64,000 nt of DNA from Brachymonas wangyanguii (GCF_045055315.1 NZ_CP173677.1:1054001-1118000); one strand, 5' to 3'; counted from the first letter of the stretch, positions 25,753 through 33,008 are shown. The notes: generated by a model from the sequence alone, not told the origin. Translations and numbers: made by a program.

Positions 25753-26663
25753 AGGCCTATATCGACCGCCACCGCGATGACTACGGGGTCGAGCCCATCT
25801 GCCGGGTGCTGCAGATGGCCCCGTCGTGTTACTGGCGCCATGCGGCCCGGCAACGCAACCCGCAACTGCGCAGCGCACGTGCCCAGCATGACGACCATTT
25901 GAAAGCCGACATCCAGCGCGTGTGGCATGCCAACTGGCAGGTCTATGGCGCCGACAAGGTCTGGCTGCAGATGAACCGCGAGGGCATCCGGGTGGCGCGG
26001 TGCACAGTCGAGCGGCTGATGCGTACCATGGGCTTGCAAGGGGCACGCAGAGGCAAGACGATGCGCACCACCACGCCGGACACATCAGTGCCGTGCCCGC
26101 TGGACCATGTCAACCGGCTGTTTAAGGCCAGCCGGCCCAACGAGCTGTGGGTGTCGGACTTCACGTACGTCAGCACCTGGCAGGGCTGGCTGTACGTGGC
26201 CTTCGTGGTGGATGTGTACGCCCGGCGCATCGTGGGCTGGCGTGTCAGCCGCAGCATGCACACGGACTTTGTGCTCGATGCGCTGGAACAGGCCCTGTAT
26301 GAGCGCCAGCCAGCAGCGCATGCCTTGACGCACCACAGCGACAGGGGCAGCCAGTACGTCAGCATCCGTTACACCGAGCGGCTGGGCCTGGCAGGTATCC
26401 AGCCATCAGTGGGAAGCAAAGGCGACAGCTACGACAACGCGCTGGCCGAGACCATCAACGGGCTATACAAGGCCGAACTGATTCATCGCCGGGGCCCCTG
26501 GAAGACCAGGGAAGCCGTGGAACTGGCGACCCTGCAATGGGTGCACTGGTTCAACCACGTCCGACTGCTCACGCCGATCGGGGGTATCCCGCCGGCAGAA
26601 GCTGAGGCAAACTACTGGAGGCAACTTGCCGACAGCAACACCTTGGCAGAGGTGTCCACTTAA
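25749..26663 (+). CDS. IS3-family transposase OrfB (DDE catalytic subunit)
   Basis: The 304-residue catalytic protein has the retroviral-integrase fold with the DDE triad visible in ELWVSDFTYV, THHSDRGSQYVS and NALAETINGLYKAE. An N-terminal HTH_21-like segment (IDRHRDDYGVEPICRVLQ) precedes it. It starts at GTG overlapping the OrfA stop codon. The length and triad spacing are normal and I see no inactivating change. Confidence 0.93.
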   Translation: MKAYIDRHRDDYGVEPICRVLQMAPSCYWRHAARQRNPQLRSARAQHDDHLKADIQRVWHANWQVYGADKVWLQMNREGIRVARCTVERLMRTMGLQGARRGKTMRTTTPDTSVPCPLDHVNRLFKASRPNELWVSDFTYVSTWQGWLYVAFVVDVYARRIVGWRVSRSMHTDFVLDALEQALYERQPAAHALTHHSDRGSQYVSIRYTERLGLAGIQPSVGSKGDSYDNALAETINGLYKAELIHRRGPWKTREAVELATLQWVHWFNHVRLLTPIGGIPPAEAEANYWRQLADSNTLAEVST

Positions 26664-26671
26664 ACCAACCA

Positions 26672-26697
26672 GCCTCCTCGAAACCCGGGGCGGTTCA
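26672..26697 (+). repeat. right inverted repeat of the IS
   Basis: This is complementary to the left end at 25379-25404. It is followed by the ATT target duplicate and then by TGAGCCGTCCCC, which itself resembles the IS end. Confidence 0.92.
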
Positions 26698-26717
26698 ATT
26701 TGAGCCGTCCCCACTAA

Positions 26718-26939
26718 TTACTGATCTGCGGCTTGAGCAGCGCGCTTATCGGCCAGCCATTGCTCAACGACTTCGCGGGGCCAGCCGACACAGCGGGGGC
26801 CGTACTTCACCGGCTTCGGGAACAGGCCGACGCGCTGCCAGCGGTAAAGCGACTCTTGCGAAATGTTGAGCAGGACGGCTACTTCGGGGTAGCGGAGGAT
26901 TGCGCTCTTGAGTTCGGGCGCGGAAGTGAGCGGGTGCAT
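26718..26939 (-). CDS. AlpA-family DNA-binding regulator
   Basis: The 73-residue winged helix-turn-helix protein (YPEVAVLLNISQESLYRWQRVGLFPKPVK) is of the AlpA/excisionase-like type, which in P4-like elements activates integrase or replication genes. GGAGAACCACC precedes the ATG. It is the first gene of the leftward operon and would lead directly into the primase gene, but the IS now lies between them. A promoter at 27059-27088 drives it. Confidence 0.85.
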   Translation of the reverse strand: MHPLTSAPELKSAILRYPEVAVLLNISQESLYRWQRVGLFPKPVKYGPRCVGWPREVVEQWLADKRAAQAADQ

Positions 26940-27009
26940 GGTGGTTCTCCAAGTTCAAGTAATCGGACGCCATTACTTTCACTACGGAGAGCACCGCTCT
27001 CTAAGGTTC

Positions 27010-27047
27010 GGCCTCTGGCTGGAGGCTCACGATCGGGCACCGCCCGG
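27010..27047 (-). other. two small hairpins in the AlpA leader
   Basis: GCCTC/GAGGC (27011-27026) and CGGGC/GCCCG (27034-27046) lie between the promoter and the AlpA start in a leader of about 113 nt. They could control elongation or translation. There is no T-run after either. Confidence 0.4.
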
Positions 27048-27058
27048 TGAATGAGGAC

Positions 27059-27088
27059 ATTATAGGGATGAAGGGAAATGAACTTCAA
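27059..27088 (-). promoter_or_regulatory. sigma-70 promoter for the AlpA/primase operon
   Basis: On the minus strand TTGAAG (27088-27083) and a perfect TATAAT (27064-27059) are 18 bases apart. This is the best -35/-10 pair in the element and points at the AlpA gene. Confidence 0.65.
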
Positions 27089-27237
27089 GTGAACAGGAGA
27101 TGCCATTTGCTGGTATATCAATCACTTAGAGTAGTATCCGGGTCTCCATATAAGGGTGCCCGTATCCGGTCCAGTCATGGCCACAGGTGGGCCGGAGTCG
27201 CCGCCAAAGCGCCGGGGACCCCACCATTACCCCGGAT

Positions 27238-27435
27238 GTACCCAGCCAAAAACCTAATGCCACCAAGGTGTTACCGCTGGTCTGGGGTACAGGGTACAAG
27301 GGGTACAGAAATACAGAGAGAGATACCCAGATTAGATGAATCTTCATAACCCCCTACCCTAAGTACCCCATGTACCCCTGTACCCCATATATTTAGTAAC
27401 CCCTTATATTTATTAAAGAAATCAACTTTTTGATT
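27238..27435. repeat. GGGGTAC repeat array and AT-rich tract, candidate replication origin
   Basis: Three direct heptamers GGGGTAC, AGGGTAC and GGGGTAC occur at 27284, 27291 and 27300, and three inverted GTACCCC at 27363, 27372 and 27380; a further partial copy is at 27238. An AT-rich tract (27387-27435) with a small AATCA/TGATT dyad follows at once. This is the layout of an iteron origin next to its replication genes. Confidence 0.55.
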
Positions 27436-27802
27436 AGGGGTCCATCTGGGGTAAAACGCGCATTCTTCTGTGCCCCCTCCTGTTCAATCGAGAACGCGAC
27501 CAGTCAGAAGCGGCCTCTATACCGGGCAGCAGTCAAAGCCTTGGCATGAGAGGAAGACGGGCAGGCCCGCGAAGGCGGCACACACGCCGAGCCTTTGCCT
27601 TGGGAACTTTCGGCGGGCGCGAGTCGATTACTGATGCCGTCGCGGAGTATCAGCCTCAACGAGGGAGGGGAGCAGCACGACGGCGGGCGCGACCCAAAGC
27701 CCCCATGTGGTCATGCCGGATAACGGGCCAGCGAATACATAGTCACCGGGTCTAACAGGCGACCAGCGATTAGAAACAATGGCTTAGACCAACGCCCTGA
27801 CT

Positions 27803-27860
27803 GGCGGTGGTGCCCGACGGGGTAAGCTGACCCCGGAAACCCCCTCGCCACCGCCTTTTT
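27803..27860 (+). terminator. rightward terminator without an upstream gene
   Basis: The outer stem GGCGGTGG/CCACCGCC with an inner GGGGT/ACCCC hairpin is followed by TTTTT. No credible rightward gene precedes it, so it may end a small RNA. Confidence 0.7.
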
Positions 27861-27884
27861 ACCCTAGCCCCTCCCTACCCCATG

Positions 27885-27943
27885 CCCCATCCCGCGAAAT
27901 GGCCCCAAAGCGCGGTTTCGGCCCGTTACCGGCAGGGATGGGG
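27885..27943 (+). other. 9-bp inverted repeat CCCCATCCC/GGGATGGGG
   Basis: Perfect 9-bp arms at 27885-27893 and 27935-27943 enclose a GC-rich 41-base loop that can itself fold. It lies between two rightward terminators and could be part of a structured RNA. Confidence 0.4.
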
Positions 27944-28099
27944 GCCTTGGCCGGGACTACGGAAGGGACTGGCGGGTAGGGATCGAAAAAGACCGAGCCC
28001 ACCGCTTACGGCCCCATGACAATTCACCTACCAGCTTTCCCCGGAGCCGCCCTGTTGGAACACTGGTAAGCGCAATCAAAGCCTGCGCTTCGCTCCTAG

Positions 28100-28134
28100 C
28101 CCCGGATGGGTTCGCCTGTCCGGGGTCTTTTTTT
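28100..28134 (+). terminator. second rightward terminator in the non-coding centre
   Basis: The stem CCCCGGA/TCCGGGG is followed by a near-continuous run of nine T (one C). It lies 87 bases before the DUF5681-like gene, and again no gene ends just before it. Confidence 0.75.
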
Positions 28135-28221
28135 GCCTGCAATGGCATCAATTTACCCGGAGCCCCACCGATTTTTACCGGTGAACATTCCGGCAGCCCT
28201 GAATTTTATTGGTTGCCAAGA

Positions 28222-28851
28222 ATGAAAACGCCCCCATGGAAAATGACCGCCGAGCAGCTTGCACAGCAGCAATCTGCCGCCGCCGTCGATTCTGACAAGC
28301 CTGTCCTGCATCCAAGCGGAAAGCTTCAAGACCCGAAAAGTGGGAAGTTTCTGCCCGGCAACTCTGGCGGCGCAGGTCGTCCGAAGGGAAGCCGTAACAA
28401 GGTCACGATTGCTTGCGAGGAACTGCTGGAAGGCGAAGGCGAGAAGCTGACGCGCAAGGCCATTGACCTGGCCCTATCCGGCGACACCACGGCGCTGAAG
28501 ATTTGCCTTGACCGGATCATGCCCGCCCGCAAGGGCCGCCCCCTTCCCAAGCTGGAACGCAAGGAAGGCGAGAACCCCGTCGAAACCCTGCTCCGCGCCG
28601 TTCTCGATGGGCACGTCACACCTGAAGAAGGCCGCGATGTGGTGGGCATGGTCGAAAGCGCCGCCCGCGTAGCTGCAACGCAAATTCTCGCGGATATGCG
28701 GCAGGAGCAAATCCAAGCCATTCAGAAAGCCAGCAACGCCGGAGCCATTCCGGGCGGAGTGATGCTGGTTCCTCTCGGCGGCTCTCTCGATGACTGGGAA
28801 GCCGCCGCGCTGGGCAAGCAGAACGACCTAAAGATCACTGTTCGTAACTAA
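28222..28851 (+). CDS. DUF5681-like phage-associated protein
   Basis: The 209-residue protein contains the DUF5681-type segment GKFLPGNSGGAGRPKGSRNK near residues 41-60, found in phage and genomic-island proteins and often beside terminase genes; its function is not established. The rest is helical and charged. The ATG at 28222 has only a weak purine box; a second ATG at 28243 is possible. It opens the rightward operon of five genes. Confidence 0.65.
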   Translation: MKTPPWKMTAEQLAQQQSAAAVDSDKPVLHPSGKLQDPKSGKFLPGNSGGAGRPKGSRNKVTIACEELLEGEGEKLTRKAIDLALSGDTTALKICLDRIMPARKGRPLPKLERKEGENPVETLLRAVLDGHVTPEEGRDVVGMVESAARVAATQILADMRQEQIQAIQKASNAGAIPGGVMLVPLGGSLDDWEAAALGKQNDLKITVRN

Positions 28852-28862
28852 GGAGCGAAGAC

Positions 28863-29558
28863 ATGAACACCCAAGCCAAGTACCTCGTCAAAGACCCCAA
28901 CGCTACCAGCTTCCTCGACACCGCCCAGCTGGACAGCGGCCTGTCCGCCATCCTCGGGGACCCCAAAGCCATTGATGCACATGTCGCGCCAGACGTGCAG
29001 GGCGCGCATATCGTTCTCAAGGACGCGGCCAAGAAGATTGCTGCCCTCGTCAATGATCCCACCCGAACCGAGACGGCCAAGCATGACGCGGCCAAGCAGC
29101 TTGCCCAGAAGGTGACGACCCATCTGGAGAAGTCCAAGGCAGCGCTGGAAGCCCATGCCGAGAAGCTGAAAACGACCGCACTGGCACAGGCTGACTTGCA
29201 CCTTGGCCCCCGGTCGGAAAGCGGCGTCCTGCATTCCGAGATTCGTAGCTGGGTGCGCGAGCAGGCGAAGGACCCCGGCAACATCCCGGCTATCCGTGCC
29301 GCCATGGCCGACAACGATGATGTTGCCGCCGTCCTCTGGCACTCCCCCTCGTTCCTCGTCGGGCTGGCCCCCAGCGTCCATGAAAACCTCCGGCTGGAAG
29401 CCCTCCAGTCGCGCAAGCCGGACCTCTATACCAGCCTGAGCAACAGCGTCGGCCTGTCGAAGCTGGCGGGCAAGTACGAAGCCGCCATCCGCAAGGTAGC
29501 AACCAGCTTCTACAACCCTGAACTGGCGGCGCAGGCGAGCAAGCGCGTCGAGATTTGA
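28863..29558 (+). CDS. hypothetical protein of the element, second gene of rightward operon
   Basis: The 231-residue, Ala/Lys-rich, mainly helical protein has no signal peptide or membrane segment. A central stretch (LAQKVTTHLEKSKAALEAHAEKL) could form a coiled coil. AAGGAG lies seven bases before the ATG and the gene starts 11 bases after its neighbour, so it is surely translated. I do not recognise the family. Confidence 0.75.
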   Translation: MNTQAKYLVKDPNATSFLDTAQLDSGLSAILGDPKAIDAHVAPDVQGAHIVLKDAAKKIAALVNDPTRTETAKHDAAKQLAQKVTTHLEKSKAALEAHAEKLKTTALAQADLHLGPRSESGVLHSEIRSWVREQAKDPGNIPAIRAAMADNDDVAAVLWHSPSFLVGLAPSVHENLRLEALQSRKPDLYTSLSNSVGLSKLAGKYEAAIRKVATSFYNPELAAQASKRVEI

Positions 29559-29670
29559 CCGACCCGGCACCCCCTCCGGCACCCCACCGCTGGAGGGGCG
29601 AACCCCAAGCCGTTGAGTAACCAAGGCGACCCGTCGCGGGACCGCCTGATTAAAGATTAGGAGACCCAAA

Positions 29671-30084
29671 ATGACCGCAGCCCAACAGGCCCTTTCCGCG
29701 CTGGCCGACTGGATTAAAGCCAGCAGCCAGAACTACCAGACCCGCCTTGCTACCGTTGAGCGCGGCCCGTTCGCCGCCCTCGTCCCGCTGGCCCTCGACC
29801 AAGCGCCCGCGCCGACCTTCGACCCCGAAGCCCTGCCCCTGTGGATACCCGAGGCACAGGCACCCGCCGACCTTCCGACCATCGACACTAGCGCCCCGGC
29901 CAGCCAAGACCGCAAGGCGCAGCGCCTCGGGCATATCGTCTGGATGGTGCAGGAAGGGCGCTTTCCGGGCGTCCAGCTTATCGACCTGACCGACCCCAGC
30001 GAAACGCTACAGGCGGCGCTTGACCGAGAGGCACCCGGCCTCGACCTCGACCAGACCGCCGCCGTCTTCCTGTCCCGCTGGTGA
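29671..30084 (+). CDS. hypothetical protein of the element, third gene of rightward operon
   Basis: The 137-residue soluble protein is acidic and Pro/Ala-rich in the middle, with a C-terminal part (GHIVWMVQEGRFPGVQLIDLTD) that looks folded. An AGGAG box lies eight bases before the ATG. The 112-base gap before it holds nothing I can name. No family recognised. Confidence 0.7.
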   Translation: MTAAQQALSALADWIKASSQNYQTRLATVERGPFAALVPLALDQAPAPTFDPEALPLWIPEAQAPADLPTIDTSAPASQDRKAQRLGHIVWMVQEGRFPGVQLIDLTDPSETLQAALDREAPGLDLDQTAAVFLSRW

Positions 30085-30087
30085 GAC

Positions 30088-30576
30088 ATGGTAGCGGCAA
30101 AGAACGATGGCCCCGATCTGCCACCGATAACGCCGGGGCTGATCCACACCCCGATAGAGGCACTGCATAACCTATTCGGGGTGGTGTTCTTTCAGGCGCT
30201 GAACGAGTGCGACCGCGACTGGGTAGAAAGCCCCGATTTCCTGCTGGTCGCTGAGTTTGCGAACATTGACGAGCATCTGGCGCTACGGGTGCGCCGAATG
30301 TTCCTTGCTGGGCAAATCAAGGCGGGCGCTTTCTCCGGGCTGGCCCCTGCCACCCCTTGGGAGAGGTCCCAGCGGCAGGAAACGGCCAACCCATCCCGGC
30401 CCGCTGAACCCCACCACATCGGCCCTGTCGCGTTGGTGCGCTCCATCGCAGCCGCCATGCTGGGAGCCAGTCACGGCGAAATGGTCCGGGCTTGCGTTAC
30501 CGCTGGGATCAACTACAGCACCGCCGATGCTCAAGTCCGGAAGTATCGAAAGGCGCTTGCTGAGTCGAATAATTGA
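30088..30576 (+). CDS. hypothetical protein with C-terminal ACV-GI-TA-Q module
   Basis: The 162-residue protein starts three bases after its neighbour, so translation is probably coupled. Its last 40 residues (MVRACVTAGINYSTADAQVRKYRKA) resemble the C-terminus of the next gene (VIAACVEEGIAFFTARTQYQKWK), which points to a shared small helical, possibly DNA-binding module. The N-terminal part is unknown. Confidence 0.7.
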   Translation: MVAAKNDGPDLPPITPGLIHTPIEALHNLFGVVFFQALNECDRDWVESPDFLLVAEFANIDEHLALRVRRMFLAGQIKAGAFSGLAPATPWERSQRQETANPSRPAEPHHIGPVALVRSIAAAMLGASHGEMVRACVTAGINYSTADAQVRKYRKALAESNN

Positions 30577-30670
30577 TCGCCTCCCCGAGTGCCACCCCTG
30601 CGCCCTCGCTTGATTATTGAGTCATCGAGCAGGGGAACGGCCCCTGACGCCAACCAGCAAGGGGAACATC

Positions 30671-31201
30671 ATGAAACTGTACGCCGCCAAGTCTTCCGCC
30701 ATCCGCGCCGCCAAGGCTGCCGGTCTGGAGCAATACGAGATCGTTGAGATCGAAGGTCAATTCGGCTTCAAGGCAATCGAAGCCGAAGCCGCCAAGAAGC
30801 CCGCCGCCCCGATCGGCGCCGACTTCGAAGGTGATGCCCACGCCTACAGCTGCCCGCACTGCGGCATCGACCTGGAGAATGGGATCGGTGCCCACGGCCA
30901 GGAAGTGAATGGCCGGGAAATCAAGCACGACCAATTCGAATACGCCTGCCTGGCCTGTGATGGTGAGTTCGGTCCGGCGATCCCTGGCAAGGCTAAGAAT
31001 ACCCCGAAGGTCCCCGGTAAATCGATCAAGATGAAGAACCACTCGACCATCGAACTCCCAACCAAGCGCGTTTGGCACATCGCCGACTCGATGCCCGAGG
31101 CCAAGCGGAAGGATGTCATCGCCGCCTGCGTTGAAGAAGGCATCGCCTTCTTCACGGCGCGGACGCAGTACCAGAAATGGAAGCAAAATCAGGCGACCTG
31201 A
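30671..31201 (+). CDS. hypothetical zinc-ribbon protein of the element
   Basis: The 176-residue protein has a four-cysteine metal site (CPHC near residue 60 and CLAC near residue 94) and the same C-terminal module as the preceding gene. AAGGGGAA lies before the chosen ATG (MKLYAAKSSAIRAAK); the frame is open for 18 codons upstream. The zinc ribbon and C-terminal helices suggest nucleic-acid binding, but this is inference. It is the last gene of the operon. Confidence 0.72.
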   Translation: MKLYAAKSSAIRAAKAAGLEQYEIVEIEGQFGFKAIEAEAAKKPAAPIGADFEGDAHAYSCPHCGIDLENGIGAHGQEVNGREIKHDQFEYACLACDGEFGPAIPGKAKNTPKVPGKSIKMKNHSTIELPTKRVWHIADSMPEAKRKDVIAACVEEGIAFFTARTQYQKWKQNQAT

Positions 31202-31225
31202 TTTCACATTAGATTGTCTCAAGCG

Positions 31226-31264
31226 AAAAGGCCCGGTCCCTCAAGGACTTGGGCCTTTGCTGTT
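31226..31264 (+). terminator. terminator of the rightward operon
   Basis: The stem AAAGGCCCGGTCC/GGACTTGGGCCTTT has one bulge and is followed by a T-rich stretch, 25 bases after the last stop codon. Confidence 0.65.
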
Positions 31265-31402
31265 TTCTGGGCGGTGCGATTGGAGGTAACCCCGGCCTTG
31301 TTACCTGCGATTTAAGGGGGTTTCGGGCCGGGGCTATAGGGTAGCGAGGGGAAGGCCCCGTTCGCGGGGTATAGCGCGGTTACGGGGGCCAGGGGCGGGA
31401 GG

Positions 31403-32632
31403 TTAGGCCGGGACTTCGGCCCCTTCCTCGGCGGGGGCTGGGACTTCGGCGGGCTTGGGGTCGGTCAGGCTGGCCACATGCTCGGCCCATGCCTCGATGG
31501 CCTGCCGCGCCTCGGCGTCATACATGTGCTGGTTATAGACCGATGCCGTCACGTCAGCGGCTGGCGGGGTATGCGCCAAGATGCGCTTGATGACCTCGGC
31601 ACGAACGCCCAGCTTCGCCAGACCGGAAGCGCAGGTGCGGCGCAAGTCATGCAGCCGCCAGTCGGCGACCGGCTCTCCTAGTTCCTCGCTCATGTACTGG
31701 TCCAGCGTCTGCTTGGCCTTGCCCCAGCCGTTGATGGCTACCTTGCCGTTGGTAGTAAAGACAAAGGCGCACTTGTCGAAACGCGGACGGCCTTCGATGA
31801 TGGCTTGCGCCTTCTTCGACAGTGGGGCGCGGTAGTCGCGGCCTGCCTTCATGCGCGAGGCCGGGAGGCTGGCCCATTCCCCGCTCACCTCATCCCAGCG
31901 CAACAGCCCCGCCTCGTCGCGGCGCATACCGGACAGCAGCAGGAGGCGGGTGCAGTCACCGAAGGCCCCGCCCATGCGCCCGGTTGCCTTCCAGAGCGCC
32001 TTAACCTCGTCGTCGGTCAGGATGCGGGTCCGGACTTGTGGCTTGTACCGCTGCGCAATCCCGACGACCGGATTGACCTCGACAATCTCCCGCTCCAGCA
32101 GCCAGTTAAACATCTTGGAGAGGTACGCCCGCAGATGGTTGGATTGCCCCGGCGTCTTGGCGGCTACCTTCTCCAGTAGATCAACAATGTCGCGGCGGCG
32201 AATGTCCTTGACCGGGCGATCCTTGAACTCGGGGATAGCCAGCCGGACAAAGGCGCTCTCGATTTGCTCCCATGACTTCAGCTTCGGCTTGCAGTACTTT
32301 TTGACGAAATCCTTGGCGCAAGCCTCGAAGCCGCTATACAGCCGTTCCCGTTCCTCGGCCTTCTTGTCTTCTACGGGGTCTTCGCCTCGCTGGACAGCGG
32401 CGCGGGCTTCCCGGGCGCGCTCCCTCGCCAGCTTCAATGTCACGCCCGGATAAACGCCCAGCGACAGGCGGCGCGGCATACCCTTGACCCGGTAAGTGAA
32501 GCTCCATGACTTGGTGCCGGATGGCAGCAGCCGGAGGACCAGCCCCGGCACTTCACCGTCATAAACGTCTTTGCGTGTTGCAGGCGTCGGCATCTTCTCG
32601 ATAGCCGTCGCGGTAAGTTTGATGCTCCCCAT
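31403..32632 (-). CDS. P4-type tyrosine integrase
   Basis: The 409-residue integrase catalyses site-specific recombination between attP and the tRNA attB. It has an N-terminal DUF4102-type arm-binding domain (DGEVPGLVLRLLPSGTKSWSF), a SAM-like core-binding domain, and the catalytic domain with Arg in GMRRDEAG, H-x-x-R in LHDLRRT and the nucleophile Tyr in SVYNQHMYD. GAGGGGA precedes the ATG by a few bases. It lies 166 bases from attR, the usual place for a P4-type integrase. Confidence 0.95.
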   Translation of the reverse strand: MGSIKLTATAIEKMPTPATRKDVYDGEVPGLVLRLLPSGTKSWSFTYRVKGMPRRLSLGVYPGVTLKLARERAREARAAVQRGEDPVEDKKAEERERLYSGFEACAKDFVKKYCKPKLKSWEQIESAFVRLAIPEFKDRPVKDIRRRDIVDLLEKVAAKTPGQSNHLRAYLSKMFNWLLEREIVEVNPVVGIAQRYKPQVRTRILTDDEVKALWKATGRMGGAFGDCTRLLLLSGMRRDEAGLLRWDEVSGEWASLPASRMKAGRDYRAPLSKKAQAIIEGRPRFDKCAFVFTTNGKVAINGWGKAKQTLDQYMSEELGEPVADWRLHDLRRTCASGLAKLGVRAEVIKRILAHTPPAADVTASVYNQHMYDAEARQAIEAWAEHVASLTDPKPAEVPAPAEEGAEVPA

Positions 32633-32798
32633 AATCGTCCCCTCATGGTGGTTGGGTGGGTGGTGCGACTGGGGGCGATCTTTAATAAACCCCCATGAAG
32701 GGAAATTTTCAGGACGATTGGGGTAAAAGGCACCTTAAATCAATGGCTTATACATCACCATTGACGGGTTATAAAGCCTTACGAAATCCTATGGTTCC

Positions 32799-32846
32799 GG
32801 ACTCATAATCCCTTGGTCGCTGGTTCAAGTCCAGCACGGCCTACCA
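32799..32846 (+). pseudogene. 3' half of the disrupted tRNA gene (anticodon CAT) with attR core
   Basis: Bases 32799-32810 repeat the 12-bp core GGACTCATAATC, and the rest supplies the anticodon 3' stem, variable loop, T-arm, ACGGCCT acceptor strand and CCA. It complements the 5' half at 21784-21824. On its own it has no 5' half, so no tRNA is made here. Confidence 0.9.
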
Positions 32847-32857
32847 ATGAAAACAGG

Positions 32858-32890
32858 GACCTGGAAGCTTCGGCTTTCCAGGTCTTTTTT
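32858..32890 (+). terminator. terminator of the original host tRNA gene
   Basis: The stem GACCTGGAAGC/GCTTTCCAGGTC (one bulge, TTCG loop) is followed by TTTTTT, 11 bases past the CCA end. Confidence 0.8.
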
Positions 32891-33008
32891 CTGGATGTGA
32901 GAATTTCCGCATCTGTAAGTTGATTGCTGGAAAATCCGAGAAGATCAGATTGCGCTCGATAGGCAAGACCCTCGCACTTGTCACCACCGACAGGCGGTGG
33001 TTGAGCGC

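Larger units (their letters stand above)
25379..26697 (+). mobile_element. IS3-family insertion sequence, complete (1319 bp)
   Basis: The ends form 26-bp inverted repeats with one mismatch (TGAACCGCCCCGGGTTT then GAGGAGGC), and the element is flanked by a 3-bp target duplication ATT (25376-25378 and 26698-26700). It carries the two overlapping reading frames typical of IS3-family elements. Both ends and both frames look intact, so it may still be active. Confidence 0.95.
27089..28221. other. 1.1-kb non-coding centre of the element
   Basis: This gap separates the leftward replication operon from the rightward operon. It holds GGGGTAC/GTACCCC repeats, an AT-rich tract, and two rightward terminators with no convincing gene before them. 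The open frames here (such as 27546-27755, Arg-rich, and 27126-27347) have no ribosome binding site and no family likeness, and I leave them out. Confidence 0.6.
21813..32810. mobile_element. 11-kb integrated element (phage-satellite-like) in a tRNA gene
   Basis: The element is bounded by 12-bp direct repeats that coincide with the break in a host tRNA gene, and carries a P4-type integrase at its right end, an AlpA regulator, a primase-helicase and a set of small unknown genes. It has no capsid, tail or lysis genes, which suggests a satellite or integrative plasmid rather than a full prophage. It also carries an intact replacement tRNA. An IS3-family element has inserted into it secondarily. 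Confidence 0.9.

Noticed and set aside
23146..26085. A 979-codon frame joining the primase to sequence antisense to the IS
   Set aside because: The part beyond 25377 reads the IS backwards and looks like no protein; the IS ends and target duplicate show it was inserted upstream of the primase start.
27126..27347. A 73-codon leftward frame in the non-coding centre of the element
   Set aside because: It lies across the repeat array, has no ribosome binding site and an implausible composition.
27284..27386. The heptamer array read as a CRISPR
   Set aside because: Repeats are only seven bases, spacers are one or two bases and orientation changes, unlike any CRISPR array.
27546..27755. A 69-codon Arg-rich rightward frame
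   Set aside because: No ribosome binding site and low-complexity Arg/Gly content expected of chance GC-rich sequence; a short transcript is possible but coding is not supported.
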